From Mycolicibacterium sp. CH28 (GTDB taxonomy: Bacteria; Actinomycetota; Actinomycetes; Mycobacteriales; Mycobacteriaceae), in assembly GCF_004745805.1 (NCBI RefSeq), contig NZ_SRLQ01000007.1, positions 62,001-126,000 of the forward strand: a stretch of DNA of 64,000 bases, read 5' to 3'. Under the pieces are notes generated by a model. That model did no database searches, was not told where the DNA came from, and saw nothing but the letters and a program-made list of their open reading frames with translations. Both the position numbers and the translations under genes were made by a program. Each line of letters starts with the position of its first letter. The stretch's first letter is position 1. Below are positions 16,999 to 25,628 of the stretch, piece by piece.

Positions 16999-17000
16999 GT

Positions 17001-18392
17001 CTACCGGCGGGCCCGCACCAGCCGATACCCGCCGTACAGTGCCGCTGCGACAAGGAAATTCACGAAGTAGGCGAGGTCAGCGCCGTGCAGTGCGGTGGCC
17101 ACCGGCCCGACGATCAGGTTGGTGTGCATGAACGGCACCGCCGCGGCGAACGCCACGAAGAAGCTCACCAGGGCCACCACACCGTCGGTGCGGTCGGTGG
17201 TCTCCTCGGCCGGGTTGACCACGTCACGGCCCGCCGCGCGGTAACGCCAGTCGATCGCCACGATCGCCACGAACGCCGGGATCCAGTAGCTGACGAACAA
17301 CAGCACACTCTGGAAACGGGCGGCCAGGTCGCCGGAGTGCAGCCACATGATGAGCGCGAACGCGATCACCACCACCACGACCGCCGACACCGGCCGGCGT
17401 ACCCGAACGCCGACCGTCTGCAACGCAAGTGAGCCGCTGTAGTCGTTCATCGCGTTGGACGCCACCGAGCCCAGCGCGATCACGGCCAGCGCCACGGCAC
17501 CCAGCACGCCACCGCCCATGATCTCCCGGACACCCTGGGTCGTCTGGTCGGTCAGCGTGCCCGCCGCCGCCACCCCGATGGCCTGCACGGCGATGTAGGC
17601 CGACGCCAGGCCGGCGACGGTGTAGCCGAACACCGCGGGCCGGGAGGTGCCCACCGGCAGGTAGCGGCTGTAGTCCGAGGCGTAGCTGGCCCACGAGATG
17701 GCCAGGCTCAGTGCGATGGTGACCTCCAGCACGAAGGCCCCGGCCAGGTCCGCGCCGCTCAGCGTCGGCAGGGAGATCACGTCGCGACCGGCGATGAGTT
17801 TCCAGGCGAACACCGCGAACGTCAGCACCAGCACGACGGTCATCACCGCCTGCATGCGGTGGATTACCTCGTAGCCGAAGACACCGATCACCCCCTGGGC
17901 GGCCAACACGATCACCACCCCCAGCCAGAACGGCAGCCCGAGCAACTCGGCCAGCGCTTCACCGCCGAAGAGCCCGACCAGACCGTCCCACGCGATCGAG
18001 GACAACCACTGGATCACCGCCACCACGGCCACGGTGCCGCCGAATGCCATGCGCGCGTTCGGCAATTGGGCCGTGCCGGTGCGTGGGCCCCAGGTCGACA
18101 GATAGCCGACGGCCAGCGAGCCGATGACCGTCCCGATCACCATCGCTAGCAGGCCCAGCCAGAAACCCAGACCCAGCACCACCGCCAGCGTGCCGGTGAA
18201 CACCACGGTCATGTTCACCTGGGGGGCAAACCACACGGTGAACAGTCGCCGTGCGGTGCCGTACCGGTTGCCTGCCGGGATCGGCGCGATGCCGTGCGTC
18301 TCGACCGCCAGATCACCGACGCGGGCCGGCATCCGGCCGGCGTAGGTGTGGTCGGCCAATGCCGACCCGGGAGGCGATGATTCAGCTGTCAC
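17001..18392 (-). CDS. NCS1-family purine/cytosine-type permease
   Basis: 463-residue permease with about 12 hydrophobic segments. It resembles the NCS1 (cytosine/purine, allantoin, hydantoin) symporters: the N-terminal region RLFTVWFAPQVNMTVVFTGT, the central SWASYASDYSRYLP (a family motif), and SNAMNDYSGSLALQTVGV. The substrate cannot be told from sequence. It starts at GTG with TAGGGT 6 nt upstream, so it has its own leaderless promoter although it lies 38 bp behind the YhgE gene on the same strand. Confidence 0.87.
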   Translation of the reverse strand: MTAESSPPGSALADHTYAGRMPARVGDLAVETHGIAPIPAGNRYGTARRLFTVWFAPQVNMTVVFTGTLAVVLGLGFWLGLLAMVIGTVIGSLAVGYLSTWGPRTGTAQLPNARMAFGGTVAVVAVIQWLSSIAWDGLVGLFGGEALAELLGLPFWLGVVIVLAAQGVIGVFGYEVIHRMQAVMTVVLVLTFAVFAWKLIAGRDVISLPTLSGADLAGAFVLEVTIALSLAISWASYASDYSRYLPVGTSRPAVFGYTVAGLASAYIAVQAIGVAAAGTLTDQTTQGVREIMGGGVLGAVALAVIALGSVASNAMNDYSGSLALQTVGVRVRRPVSAVVVVVIAFALIMWLHSGDLAARFQSVLLFVSYWIPAFVAIVAIDWRYRAAGRDVVNPAEETTDRTDGVVALVSFFVAFAAAVPFMHTNLIVGPVATALHGADLAYFVNFLVAAALYGGYRLVRARR

Positions 18393-18398
18393 CCACTC

Positions 18399-18404
18399 AC
18401 CCTA
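18399..18404 (-). promoter_or_regulatory. -10 box of the leaderless NCS1 permease promoter
   Basis: TAGGGT on the minus strand, 6 nt before the GTG at 18392. Confidence 0.55.
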
Positions 18405-18430
18405 GAGGGCCGGGCGGGGCAGTCGGTTGG

Positions 18431-20443
18431 TCACACCTCGATGGGCGGGTGCAGCCGTTCCATTGTGTATTGCCGGTTTCGCCGCGCAGCCCACGCGCTG
18501 GCCGCCAGCGACACCGCGAGCACCCCGGTCAGCACCGCAATGCTGACCCACAACCGATGGTCTATGCCGCCGTTGATCAGCTGGCGTAAACCGTTGACGG
18601 CGTAGGTCATCGGGTCCGCCGGGTGGATGATCTGGAAGGGTTTGGCCGTCGTCTCCACCGGATAGATGCCGCCGGCCGACACCAGTTGCAGCATCAGGAA
18701 AGCCAGGGTGACGACGCGCCCCACCGCAACGCCGAAGACCGCGTTGAACGCCTGGATGATGCCCAGGAACGTGGCGATCACCAGGATCAGGAAGGCGACC
18801 GTGGACAGCGGGTAGCGGGCCTTGAGCCCGACGCCGAAGTGCACGACGGCGTACATGACCACCACCTGGCACACCGCCACCAGCAATGCCGGCCAATAGG
18901 ATGCGAGCACCACCCGCAGGGCGCCGAGTCCGTTGATGATGGGCCGAGACTGCAACGGCGTCAACAACATCCAGATGATCAGCGCGCCGATGAACAGGGC
19001 CAGCGGCAGAAAGAACGGTGCGAAGCCGGTACCGAATGTGGCGGCCTTGTTGTGGGTGACCAGGTCCAGGCCCACCGGGGCGGCGACCGTCTTGGCCACG
19101 ACCGCGCGTTGCTCGGGTGTCCACGACGGGACCTGGCTGGAGCCCTGGCGTAGTTTGCCGGCCAGCTCCTGGCTTCCGGCCCGCAGCTGGCCGGTGCCGT
19201 CGGCCAACCGGTTCGCGCCGGCGGCGAGCTGGCGGCTGCCGTCGGTCAGTGCGACCAGCCCGGCGCTCAGGCGCTGAGCACCGGTGTTGAGCTGCTGCGC
19301 GCCGTCCCGCAGCTTGACCACGTCCTTGCGCAGCTGTCCGTCGACGGCGGCGGTGAGGAACGTCCGCAGCTTGCTGTTGGGGTCGCCGAGTTCGTCTTCG
19401 AGCCGGGTGGCGCTATCGCGCAACCTGGCCAGACCGTCGTCGGTGGCGGGGTCGATGCCCTGCGCGCGAAGCAGACGCTGGGCGCCGGCCAGGAAACCGC
19501 CGACGTCGCGCACGGTCGGGTCGGGGTTGTTGGACAGCGTGGCGACCGCCTGATCGACGATGGTCGCCGCTTGCGCCTGGTCGACATGCAGCGCGGCGAG
19601 GCGGTCGGTGGTCGAGCGCACCGCTCCGCTGAGGTGTTCGGCGGCCGCTCCGACCTCCGCCGGATCCAAGCCCATGGTGTCGATGCGCTGCAGCACATCC
19701 ACCAGCGGTTCGGTGGCGGTGGTGACAGCGGCGCTCAACTGTTTTGTGCCGGTGGCCAATTGGGCTGCACCGTCCCTAGCGGTGGCCATGCTGGTGGCCA
19801 GTGTGGTCGAACCGGTGGCCAGTTGCTGCGCCCCTGCATCGGCGGTGACCAGTCCGGAGGCCAGCCGGTCGGCGCCGTCGGCGGCGGCGATCAGCCCGGT
19901 GCCGGCATCGGTCAGTCCGGTCAGCACCGTGCTGACGGTCTGTTCGCCGACACTGGTGTCGACCTGGTTGATGACCTCCCGGGCAGCGTTCTGCCCGATG
20001 ATCGAGCCGAGGTAGTTGTTCGCGTCGTTGAATGTGAACCGCAGGCTGGCCTGCTGGGGTTTCCCGCCCGAGGGTGAGGCGATGTCGGCGCTGAAGTCGG
20101 CTGGAATCGTGATCGTGAAGTAGTAGGTGCCGTCGGCCAGGCCTTTGGCGGCATCGGCGGCCGATACCTCGTGCAGCATCAGCTGGCCGGAGTCCTTCAA
20201 CGCCTGGGCCACTTGTTCGCCGGCCCGCAGCGGCTTGCCGTTGGCTTGCGCACCACGATCCTCGTTGACCAGTGCTGCCGGAACCTTGTTGACCGCCGCG
20301 AACGGATCCCAGAACGCCCACAGGTACATGGCGCCGTACAGCAGCGGCATCAAGATGATGGTGATCAGGGCGATTCGGGGGAGCACACCGCGGGAGTACC
20401 GCTTGAGATCGGTGCCCAGTGACATTCCGGCGAGCATGGTCAA
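18431..20443 (-). CDS. YhgE/Pip-domain membrane protein (ABC-2-like)
   Basis: 670 residues. An N-terminal helix (about 20-45, VLPRIALITIILMPLLYGAM) is followed by a long extracytoplasmic region (about 50-470). The C-terminus has five to six membrane helices of ABC-2 type. The ectodomain contains the repeated small-residue helical motif of YhgE/Pip proteins (GAQQLATGSTTLA, GAAQLATGTKQLS, GSRQLAAGANRLADG), probably a long coiled coil. Related proteins include phage-infection protein and ESX/T7SS-associated YueB/EsaA. The TTG start overlaps the upstream gene's stop; ATG 20437 is an alternative. It pairs with the ATPase-like gene just upstream. Confidence 0.85.
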   Translation of the reverse strand: MTMLAGMSLGTDLKRYSRGVLPRIALITIILMPLLYGAMYLWAFWDPFAAVNKVPAALVNEDRGAQANGKPLRAGEQVAQALKDSGQLMLHEVSAADAAKGLADGTYYFTITIPADFSADIASPSGGKPQQASLRFTFNDANNYLGSIIGQNAAREVINQVDTSVGEQTVSTVLTGLTDAGTGLIAAADGADRLASGLVTADAGAQQLATGSTTLATSMATARDGAAQLATGTKQLSAAVTTATEPLVDVLQRIDTMGLDPAEVGAAAEHLSGAVRSTTDRLAALHVDQAQAATIVDQAVATLSNNPDPTVRDVGGFLAGAQRLLRAQGIDPATDDGLARLRDSATRLEDELGDPNSKLRTFLTAAVDGQLRKDVVKLRDGAQQLNTGAQRLSAGLVALTDGSRQLAAGANRLADGTGQLRAGSQELAGKLRQGSSQVPSWTPEQRAVVAKTVAAPVGLDLVTHNKAATFGTGFAPFFLPLALFIGALIIWMLLTPLQSRPIINGLGALRVVLASYWPALLVAVCQVVVMYAVVHFGVGLKARYPLSTVAFLILVIATFLGIIQAFNAVFGVAVGRVVTLAFLMLQLVSAGGIYPVETTAKPFQIIHPADPMTYAVNGLRQLINGGIDHRLWVSIAVLTGVLAVSLAASAWAARRNRQYTMERLHPPIEV

Positions 20444-21165
20444 CCGGTCCCTTTCTGCGTATCCGACAGAGTGGCCCGGTCGGCGTTGGACACCTGGATC
20501 TGGGATGGCACGTCGTGGTTTGCCACCCCGTTGACGGTGGCGGTCACCACGGTCTGGTCTCGCCCCAGGTCGATGAGGCGCTCGATGAGCACGTCGCGGT
20601 TGACGTCACTGGTGACGAAGTCGAGGTTGGCCACGACCAGCAACGGCGGGCGCTTGGTGTTGGCCAGCGCGATCCGAAGCAGGAGGCGGTCGAGTTCGGA
20701 GAGCTCCTCGAAGTACTCGTCCAGGGGCGGTCGCGGCAGGTCGCCGAACACCGGTGCACACACCGCCTCGAGCGCGTTACCGTCGGCGCGGTGCACCAGG
20801 TGGAACCACGGTGCGTCCCATCGCATCTGCTCAGTGATCAGGTCACGAACGGTCACCGACTCCGGAACCGTGTCCAGTTCGTCGATGCCCGCCAGCGCGG
20901 ACAGTCCGAAGATGTCGTCGGCCCGGGTCTCCCCGAACACCGACAGCCGGCCGTCCTTGGGTTCCATCCGCCCGGCGATAGTCATCAACAGGGCGGTGCG
21001 CCCCGAGCCGGCCGGGCAGATCAGGACGTTGAGCCCGCCCTGGGGGATCTCGAGGTCGACGGGCCCGTAGACCGGACCCCACGGTCCGCGCAGTCCGATG
21101 CCGCGAGCGACGACAGCGGGCGGAGCCTGTTCGTCGGTGTGGTTGCTGGGCGGTTCCGCTGACAC
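20440..21165 (-). CDS. Degenerate ABC-transporter ATPase-like protein
   Basis: 241 residues with the layout of an ABC ATPase (N-terminal VARGIGLRGPWGPVYGPVDL, insertion of G-R-x-E-P-K-D-G-R). The catalytic motifs are eroded. Walker A reads CPAGSGRT with Arg56 in place of the invariant Lys. The LSGGQ region reads ELSELDRLLLRIALA. Walker B reads LLVVANLD without the Asp-Glu pair. It starts at GTG with AGGAGGG 4 nt upstream and is translationally coupled to the YhgE/Pip gene. It may be a structural or regulatory partner rather than an active ATPase. Confidence 0.75.
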   Translation of the reverse strand: MSAEPPSNHTDEQAPPAVVARGIGLRGPWGPVYGPVDLEIPQGGLNVLICPAGSGRTALLMTIAGRMEPKDGRLSVFGETRADDIFGLSALAGIDELDTVPESVTVRDLITEQMRWDAPWFHLVHRADGNALEAVCAPVFGDLPRPPLDEYFEELSELDRLLLRIALANTKRPPLLVVANLDFVTSDVNRDVLIERLIDLGRDQTVVTATVNGVANHDVPSQIQVSNADRATLSDTQKGTG

Positions 21166-21241
21166 TGTGCCCTCCTGTTCGCGCGTGCCCGCACATCACA
21201 ACACGTCGCGCCGGGGAAAACACGGGTGAGGGCGACCTCGG

Positions 21242-21247
21242 TAGGCT
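21242..21247 (+). promoter_or_regulatory. -10 box ahead of a leaderless short ORF
   Basis: TAGGCT ends 8 nt before GTG 21256, the same geometry as the proS promoter 860 bp downstream. Confidence 0.5.
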
Positions 21248-21255
21248 TGGCCACT

Positions 21256-21318
21256 GTGATGTTGCCGTCATGGTGGGTGACCGCGCGGTCGGTCCGCGGC
21301 GCGAGCGCTGCGGCGTGA
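21256..21318 (+). CDS. Leaderless 20-residue upstream ORF
   Basis: GTG 21256 stands where transcription should start and opens 20 codons (VMLPSWWVTARSVRGASAAA) ending in TGA 21316-21318. That stop overlaps the GTG (21315) of the next gene as GTGA. A short leaderless ORF feeding a re-initiation site is a known mycobacterial arrangement. Two adjacent Trp codons are notable. No homology is claimed. Confidence 0.5.
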   Translation: MMLPSWWVTARSVRGASAAA

Positions 21319-21998
21319 CCCCGATGGATCGCGACGCCCGGCCGAGTCGCCAGGAGATCTCCGACGCGGCCGACCCGCTGGGCTGGCGGTTGATCCTCGG
21401 CGCGATCTACGCCCAGATCACCGTGGCCTCGCTGGCGCAGGCGGTCGAGGTGGCGGCACTGGTAGTAGCGGCTGCCGGCGGCGACGGGGACGGTCATCTC
21501 GGTGTCGACATCCGCGCTGACCGCGTGGTGGTGCGCCTGCAGTCGGCCGCCGATGGCGCGGTGACCGGCGTCGATATCGCGCTGGCCCGGACGGTTGCCG
21601 CGGCACTGAGCGCAACCGGTTTGCGGCTCCTACGGGGCGGTGTCCAGGCAGTCGAGATCGCCATCGACGCGCTCGACATCCCCGCGGTGCGCCCCTTCTG
21701 GAAGGCGGTCACCGGCTACGTCGACGAGCCCGGACCGTCCGATCTCGACGACGGGCTGATCGACCCGCAGGGACGCGGGCCGGCGATCTGGTTCCAACAG
21801 ATGGATGCGCCCAGACCCCAGCGCAACCGCATCCACCTCGACGTCGACGTGCCCGCCGACGAGGCCCGGGCACGGCTGGACGCCGGGCTGGCCGCGGGGG
21901 GCCGGCTGCTGTCGGATGCCGCCGCACCGGCCTTCTGGGTGCTGGCCGATCCGGAGGGTAACGAGGTCTGCATCTGCACCTGGCAGGGGCGCGACTGA
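21315..21998 (+). CDS. Pterin dehydratase-like/glyoxalase (VOC) fusion protein
   Basis: 227 residues. The N-terminus (about 10-105) resembles 4a-hydroxytetrahydrobiopterin dehydratase (ISDAADPLGWRL, GHLGVDIRADRVVVRLQS, TGVDIALAR). It seems to lack two of the three catalytic His: the His-His-Pro-Asp pair region reads DGHLGVD and Thr-Thr-His reads QSA. The C-terminus (about 115-227) is a VOC/glyoxalase-like fold (AIDALDIPAVRPFWKAVTGY, ending DPEGNEVCICTWQ). GTG 21315 is chosen because of the GTGA overlap with the leaderless short ORF; ATG 21270 in the same frame is possible. Confidence 0.75.
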   Translation: MTPMDRDARPSRQEISDAADPLGWRLILGAIYAQITVASLAQAVEVAALVVAAAGGDGDGHLGVDIRADRVVVRLQSAADGAVTGVDIALARTVAAALSATGLRLLRGGVQAVEIAIDALDIPAVRPFWKAVTGYVDEPGPSDLDDGLIDPQGRGPAIWFQQMDAPRPQRNRIHLDVDVPADEARARLDAGLAAGGRLLSDAAAPAFWVLADPEGNEVCICTWQGRD

Positions 21999-22014
21999 TC
22001 GCAACCGGGCTCCT

Positions 22015-22105
22015 CGGCTCTTCGCGCAAGCGCTCATCGTGGCCCGTTGGCTCTTCGCGCAAGCGCTCATCGTGGCCCGTCGGCTCTTCGCGCAAGCGCT
22101 CATCG
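22015..22105 (+). repeat. 33-bp tandem repeat (2.75 copies) upstream of proS
   Basis: Units at 22015-22047, 22048-22080 and 22081-22105 (last one partial) are near-identical, differing at the first base only. Each contains GCTCTTCGCGCAAGCGCTC. The array ends 1 bp before the proS -10 box, so it forms the whole -35 and upstream region. Copy number probably varies between strains. Confidence 0.9.
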
Positions 22106-22106
22106 C

Positions 22107-22112
22107 TAGGCT
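22107..22112 (+). promoter_or_regulatory. -10 box of the leaderless proS promoter
   Basis: TAGGCT, 8 nt before GTG 22121, directly after the tandem repeat. Confidence 0.6.
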
Positions 22113-22120
22113 GACGCACT

Positions 22121-23869
22121 GTGATTACCCGCATGTCCGAGCTGTTCTTGCGCACCTTGCGCGACGATCCGGCCGACGCCGAAGTGCCCAGCCACAAGTT
22201 GTTGATCCGCGCCGGTTACATCCGGCCGGTGGCGCCGGGGCTGTACACCTGGCTGCCGCTGGGTTTGCGGGTGCTGCGCAAGGTCGAGAAGATCGTGCGC
22301 GAGGAGATGGTCGCCATCGGTGGGCAGGAGATCCTGTTCCCGGCGCTGCTGCCGAAGGCGCCCTACGAGGCCACCAACCGCTGGACCGAATACGGCGACG
22401 GGGTATTCCGGCTCAAGGACCGCCGCGGCAACGACTACATGCTGGGCCCCACCCACGAAGAGTTCTTCACCTTGACGGTGAAGGGGGAGTACAGCTCCTA
22501 CAAGGACTTCCCGCTCACGCTGTTCCAGATCCAGACCAAGTACCGCGACGAGGCGCGCCCCCGCGCGGGCATTCTGCGGGGTCGCGAGTTCATCATGAAG
22601 GACTCGTATTCCTTCGACGTCGACGACGACGGCCTCAAGAACGCCTATCACGCGCACCGCGAGGCGTATCAGAACATGTTCAAACGCATGGCGATTCGCT
22701 ACGTGATCGTCTCGGCGGTGTCGGGTGCCATGGGCGGGTCCGCCTCAGAGGAGTTCCTGGCCGAGAGCGAGGTCGGCGAGGACACCTTCGTGCGCTGCCT
22801 GCAATCGGGGTACGCGGCCAATGTGGAGGCGGTGGTCACCGCCATACCGGAGTCGCTGCCGAGCGACGGTCAGCCCGAGCCGGTCATCCACGACACCGGG
22901 GACACGCCCACCATCGCGACGTTGGTCGAGTGGGCCAACTCCGCGGGGCTGGGGCGCGAGATCACCGCGGCCGACACGCTGAAGAACGTGTTGCTCAAGG
23001 TGCGCCAACCCGGCGGTGACTGGGAACTGCTGGCCATCGGGGTGCCCGGTGACCGCGAGGTCGACGACAAGCGGCTCGGCGCAGCGCTGGAACCGGCCGA
23101 GTACGCGCTGATCGACGACGCCGACTTCGCCAAGAACCCGTTCCTGAAGAAGGGCTACATCGGCCCGAAGGCCTTGCTGGCCAACGGTGTTCGCTATCTG
23201 GTCGATCCGCGGGTGGTCGACGGGACGTCCTGGATCACCGGGGCGGACGAACCGGGCAAGCACGTGGTGGGTCTGGTGGCCGGCCGCGATTTCGTCGCCG
23301 ACGGCACCATCGAGGCGGCCGAGGTGCGCGACGGTGACCTTTCCCCGGACGGCGCCGGGCCGCTGGTGTCGGCGCGCGGTATCGAGATCGGGCACATCTT
23401 CCAGCTGGGCCGCAAGTACACCGACGCCTTCTCCGCCGACGTTCTCGGCGAGAACGGCAAGCCGGTGCGGCTGACCATGGGCTCCTACGGTGTCGGGGTG
23501 TCCCGGCTGGTCGCGGTGATCGCCGAGCAGCAGCACGACGGGCTGGGCTTGCGCTGGCCGTCGTCGGTGTCGCCGTTCGACGTGCACGTGGTGATCGCCA
23601 ACAAGGACGCCCAGGCCCGCACCGGGGCCGAGGCGCTGGCGCGGGACCTCGACGCGCTGGGCCTGGAGGTGCTGTTGGACGACCGCACCGCCTCGCCGGG
23701 GGTGAAATTCAAGGACGCCGAACTGCTCGGGGTGCCGTGGATCGTCGTGGTCGGACGCGGCTGGGCCGACGGCGTGGTGGAGCTGCGCAACCGGTTCGGT
23801 CACGACAGCCGCGAGATCGGGGTCGAGACCGCCGTCGCCGAGATCACCTCGGCGATCACCGAGCCCTAG
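22121..23869 (+). CDS. proS: Prolyl-tRNA synthetase
   Basis: 582-residue class II aminoacyl-tRNA synthetase that charges tRNA-Pro. Class II motif 1 is in the N-terminal catalytic block ([24 protein letters not shown]). Motif 2 is [23 protein letters not shown], and motif 3 lies near [12 protein letters not shown]. An INS-type insertion (about 230-395) gives the long bacterial ProS form with possible Ala-tRNA-Pro editing. The C-terminal anticodon-binding domain ends with [15 protein letters not shown]. The leaderless GTG start is supported by the -10 box position. Confidence 0.96.
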   Translation: MITRMSELFLRTLRDDPADAEVPSHKLLIRAGYIRPVAPGLYTWLPLGLRVLRKVEKIVREEMVAIGGQEILFPALLPKAPYEATNRWTEYGDGVFRLKDRRGNDYMLGPTHEEFFTLTVKGEYSSYKDFPLTLFQIQTKYRDEARPRAGILRGREFIMKDSYSFDVDDDGLKNAYHAHREAYQNMFKRMAIRYVIVSAVSGAMGGSASEEFLAESEVGEDTFVRCLQSGYAANVEAVVTAIPESLPSDGQPEPVIHDTGDTPTIATLVEWANSAGLGREITAADTLKNVLLKVRQPGGDWELLAIGVPGDREVDDKRLGAALEPAEYALIDDADFAKNPFLKKGYIGPKALLANGVRYLVDPRVVDGTSWITGADEPGKHVVGLVAGRDFVADGTIEAAEVRDGDLSPDGAGPLVSARGIEIGHIFQLGRKYTDAFSADVLGENGKPVRLTMGSYGVGVSRLVAVIAEQQHDGLGLRWPSSVSPFDVHVVIANKDAQARTGAEALARDLDALGLEVLLDDRTASPGVKFKDAELLGVPWIVVVGRGWADGVVELRNRFGHDSREIGVETAVAEITSAITEP

Positions 23870-23881
23870 CACGCGTTCCGA

Positions 23882-23937
23882 CGACAGTAACCTCACGGCG
23901 GCATAAAGCCGGTCTGACCGCCGTCAGGTTACTGTCG
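23882..23937. terminator. Long inverted repeat between convergent proS and ferritin-like gene
   Basis: Two 20-bp arms (23882-23901 and 23918-23937) match at 19 of 20 positions around a 16-nt loop. The stem starts CGACAGTAACC and is GC-rich near the loop. It could terminate both convergent transcripts. The length and near-perfection would also suit a small mobile palindromic element. Confidence 0.65.
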
Positions 23938-23972
23938 CGCGGCCCGCTCCGGGCCCGGCGCGGGCAGCCGAG

Positions 23973-24452
23973 CTATTCGCTGCCGCCGGGGAAGGCCACC
24001 GTCACCGGCACGAGGCGCAGCACCTGCTTCCAGCGCGCCGCCAGCACCGCGGACTCGGTCAGCGCGGTGACGCCGAACGCGCGGTCCTGCTCGCTGGTGG
24101 CCTGCTCGATCACCGCGCGCCAGGCCACCGCGCAGTCGTTCTCCATCTGCACCGCCAGGTTCGCCGCGGCGGTCGGGTCGGTCACCGCGCTCGGCAGCTG
24201 GTAGCCCGCGGCCGGCAGCGGCACCTTGGCGGAACGGCCGGACAGTAGCGCGATTGCCGCTTCCCGTCGTTCGCGGTGCTGGGCCATTGCCTCGGAGACC
24301 AGGTCGTTCTCGTCCGGCGAGCTGTGCGCCGAGACAATGCCGTAGCCGTAGATTGCGGCGTGCTCGGCGGTGACGGCATCGAAGAGCGCCGCGCTGGCTG
24401 CATCCGAGGGTCGGTCGGGGTTCGGCGAGGTCGACGGGGTCGGCGAGGTCAC
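23973..24452 (-). CDS. Ferritin-like DUF4439-type protein
   Basis: 159 residues, mostly helical. AALFDAVTAEHAAIYGYGIV and later ENDCAVAWRAVIEQA carry Glu/His spacing typical of ferritin-like four-helix bundles grouped as DUF4439. There is no signal peptide. It starts at GTG overlapping the stop of the upstream lipoprotein gene, so the two are coupled. It corresponds in position to Rv2844. Metal binding and function are not established. Confidence 0.72.
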   Translation of the reverse strand: MTSPTPSTSPNPDRPSDAASAALFDAVTAEHAAIYGYGIVSAHSSPDENDLVSEAMAQHRERREAAIALLSGRSAKVPLPAAGYQLPSAVTDPTAAANLAVQMENDCAVAWRAVIEQATSEQDRAFGVTALTESAVLAARWKQVLRLVPVTVAFPGGSE

Positions 24453-24982
24453 TGGGCACCCCTTCGGGACTGCAGCGCCACCGAGTACGCGGTGGTACAG
24501 GACGCGGCGATGGACCCGAGCAGCCCCGCCCGGTAGCTCGCCAGCGTGGGAGCCAGCTTGGTGGCGCTATCGGCCGAACTGCGCAGCGCGGCGACCACGT
24601 CGTCCACCGTGGGGGGTGGGGTGGCCGCGGCCGACGTGGTGGTGGTCGGTGTCGTGGTCTCACTCGACGGGGTGGGTTTGCCGGCGGCGCGGGCGATCTC
24701 CTTGACAAGTGCCGCGGCATGCCGGGCGCGTTCGGCTGCCACCTCGGCCAATGCCGGTGCCAGTGCCGGCGAGGCGGCCTTGGCTGCAGCGGCGGCCAGT
24801 TCGCTGTCGTGGTGGGCCAGGTCGACCTGCTGCTCCAGCGGATCGGGGCCAGGGGGCGGGCCCGAACTGCAGGCGGTGCTCGCCGCGCCGAGCAGGGCCA
24901 GAAACGCCAGGCCGCGACCGCCGTCGACGAGGACCTGCCGCCGGGTGATGCCCGGGAAGGGCCTGGGGTCTCGGCTCAGCAC
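24449..24982 (-). CDS. Tat-exported ferritin-like lipoprotein
   Basis: About 177 residues from GTG 24982; a GTG at 25030 would add 16 basic residues. The N-terminus has a twin-arginine signal ([12 protein letters not shown], hydrophobic core) ending in lipobox STAC, so a lipid-anchored protein is predicted. The mature part ([14 protein letters not shown], then [15 protein letters not shown]) is helical and ferritin-like, with a Thr/Ser/Pro linker ([15 protein letters not shown]) in the middle. It is coupled to the cytoplasmic ferritin-like gene and divergent from rimP. Position matches Rv2843. Function unknown. Confidence 0.7.
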   Translation of the reverse strand: MLSRDPRPFPGITRRQVLVDGGRGLAFLALLGAASTACSSGPPPGPDPLEQQVDLAHHDSELAAAAAKAASPALAPALAEVAAERARHAAALVKEIARAAGKPTPSSETTTPTTTTSAAATPPPTVDDVVAALRSSADSATKLAPTLASYRAGLLGSIAASCTTAYSVALQSRRGAQ

Positions 24983-25018
24983 GCCAACATCCTGCCATTG
25001 CGGGCGGCGGCGCTGGCG

Positions 25019-25024
25019 TATCGT
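25019..25024 (+). promoter_or_regulatory. Putative -10 box of the rimP-nusA operon
   Basis: TATCGT fits TANNNT and would give a leader of about 65 nt containing GAGGAG before rimP. Confidence 0.4.
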
Positions 25025-25094
25025 GGACACCTGGCTCCCCGGAGCCCTGCAGAGAACGCAGCTGATCAGGACAACTCAAGATGAGGAGCTCGCC

Positions 25095-25628
25095 GTGACT
25101 GGCCGGTCAACGGGATTACCAACCCCCGAGCAGGTGATCGAGCTACTCGATGGCGAGTTCGCGCGTGCCGGATACGAGATCGAGCACGTGTCCATCGACA
25201 CCCGCACCCGTCCGCCGCACATCACCGTGGTCGCCGACGGCGACAAACCGCTGAACCTGGACGCCGTTGCCGAGCTGTCCCGTTTGGCGTCGGCCCTACT
25301 CGACGGCCTCGACACCGGAGAGGCCGCCTACGTCCTCGAAGTCACCTCCCCCGGGGTGGACCGGCCGTTGACCGCCGAGAAGCACTTCCGCCGCGCACAC
25401 GGCCGCAAGGTCGACGTCGAACTGGCCGACGGCAGCACAGTCACCGGCCGGCTGGGCAAGGTGTCGGACGGGCTGTTGGATCTGGTGCTGCGCGATCGCG
25501 GTGGCTGGACCGTCCGGCAGATTCCGTTCGCAGATATCGCTAAAGCTGTTGTCCAGGTTGAGTTTTCAGCACCCAATGCACGGGAGCTGGAGCTGGCGGG
25601 GGCTGTCGAAACGGAGGCCGGATCATGA
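25095..25628 (+). CDS. rimP: Ribosome maturation factor RimP
   Basis: 177-residue 30S assembly factor. [23 protein letters not shown] opens the N-terminal domain, [14 protein letters not shown] is the most conserved family segment, and the C-terminal SH3-like domain runs from about residue 100. GTG 25095 is chosen because GAGGAG lies 6 nt upstream; a longer upstream opening reads through the divergent gene's promoter. Its stop overlaps the nusA ATG (ATGA). Confidence 0.93.
   Translation: MTGRSTGLPTPEQVIELLDGEFARAGYEIEHVSIDTRTRPPHITVVADGDKPLNLDAVAELSRLASALLDGLDTGEAAYVLEVTSPGVDRPLTAEKHFRRAHGRKVDVELADGSTVTGRLGKVSDGLLDLVLRDRGGWTVRQIPFADIAKAVVQVEFSAPNARELELAGAVETEAGS

Noticed and set aside
22015..22105. 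CRISPR array
   Set aside because: Units are contiguous tandem copies without unique spacers, and no cas genes are nearby.
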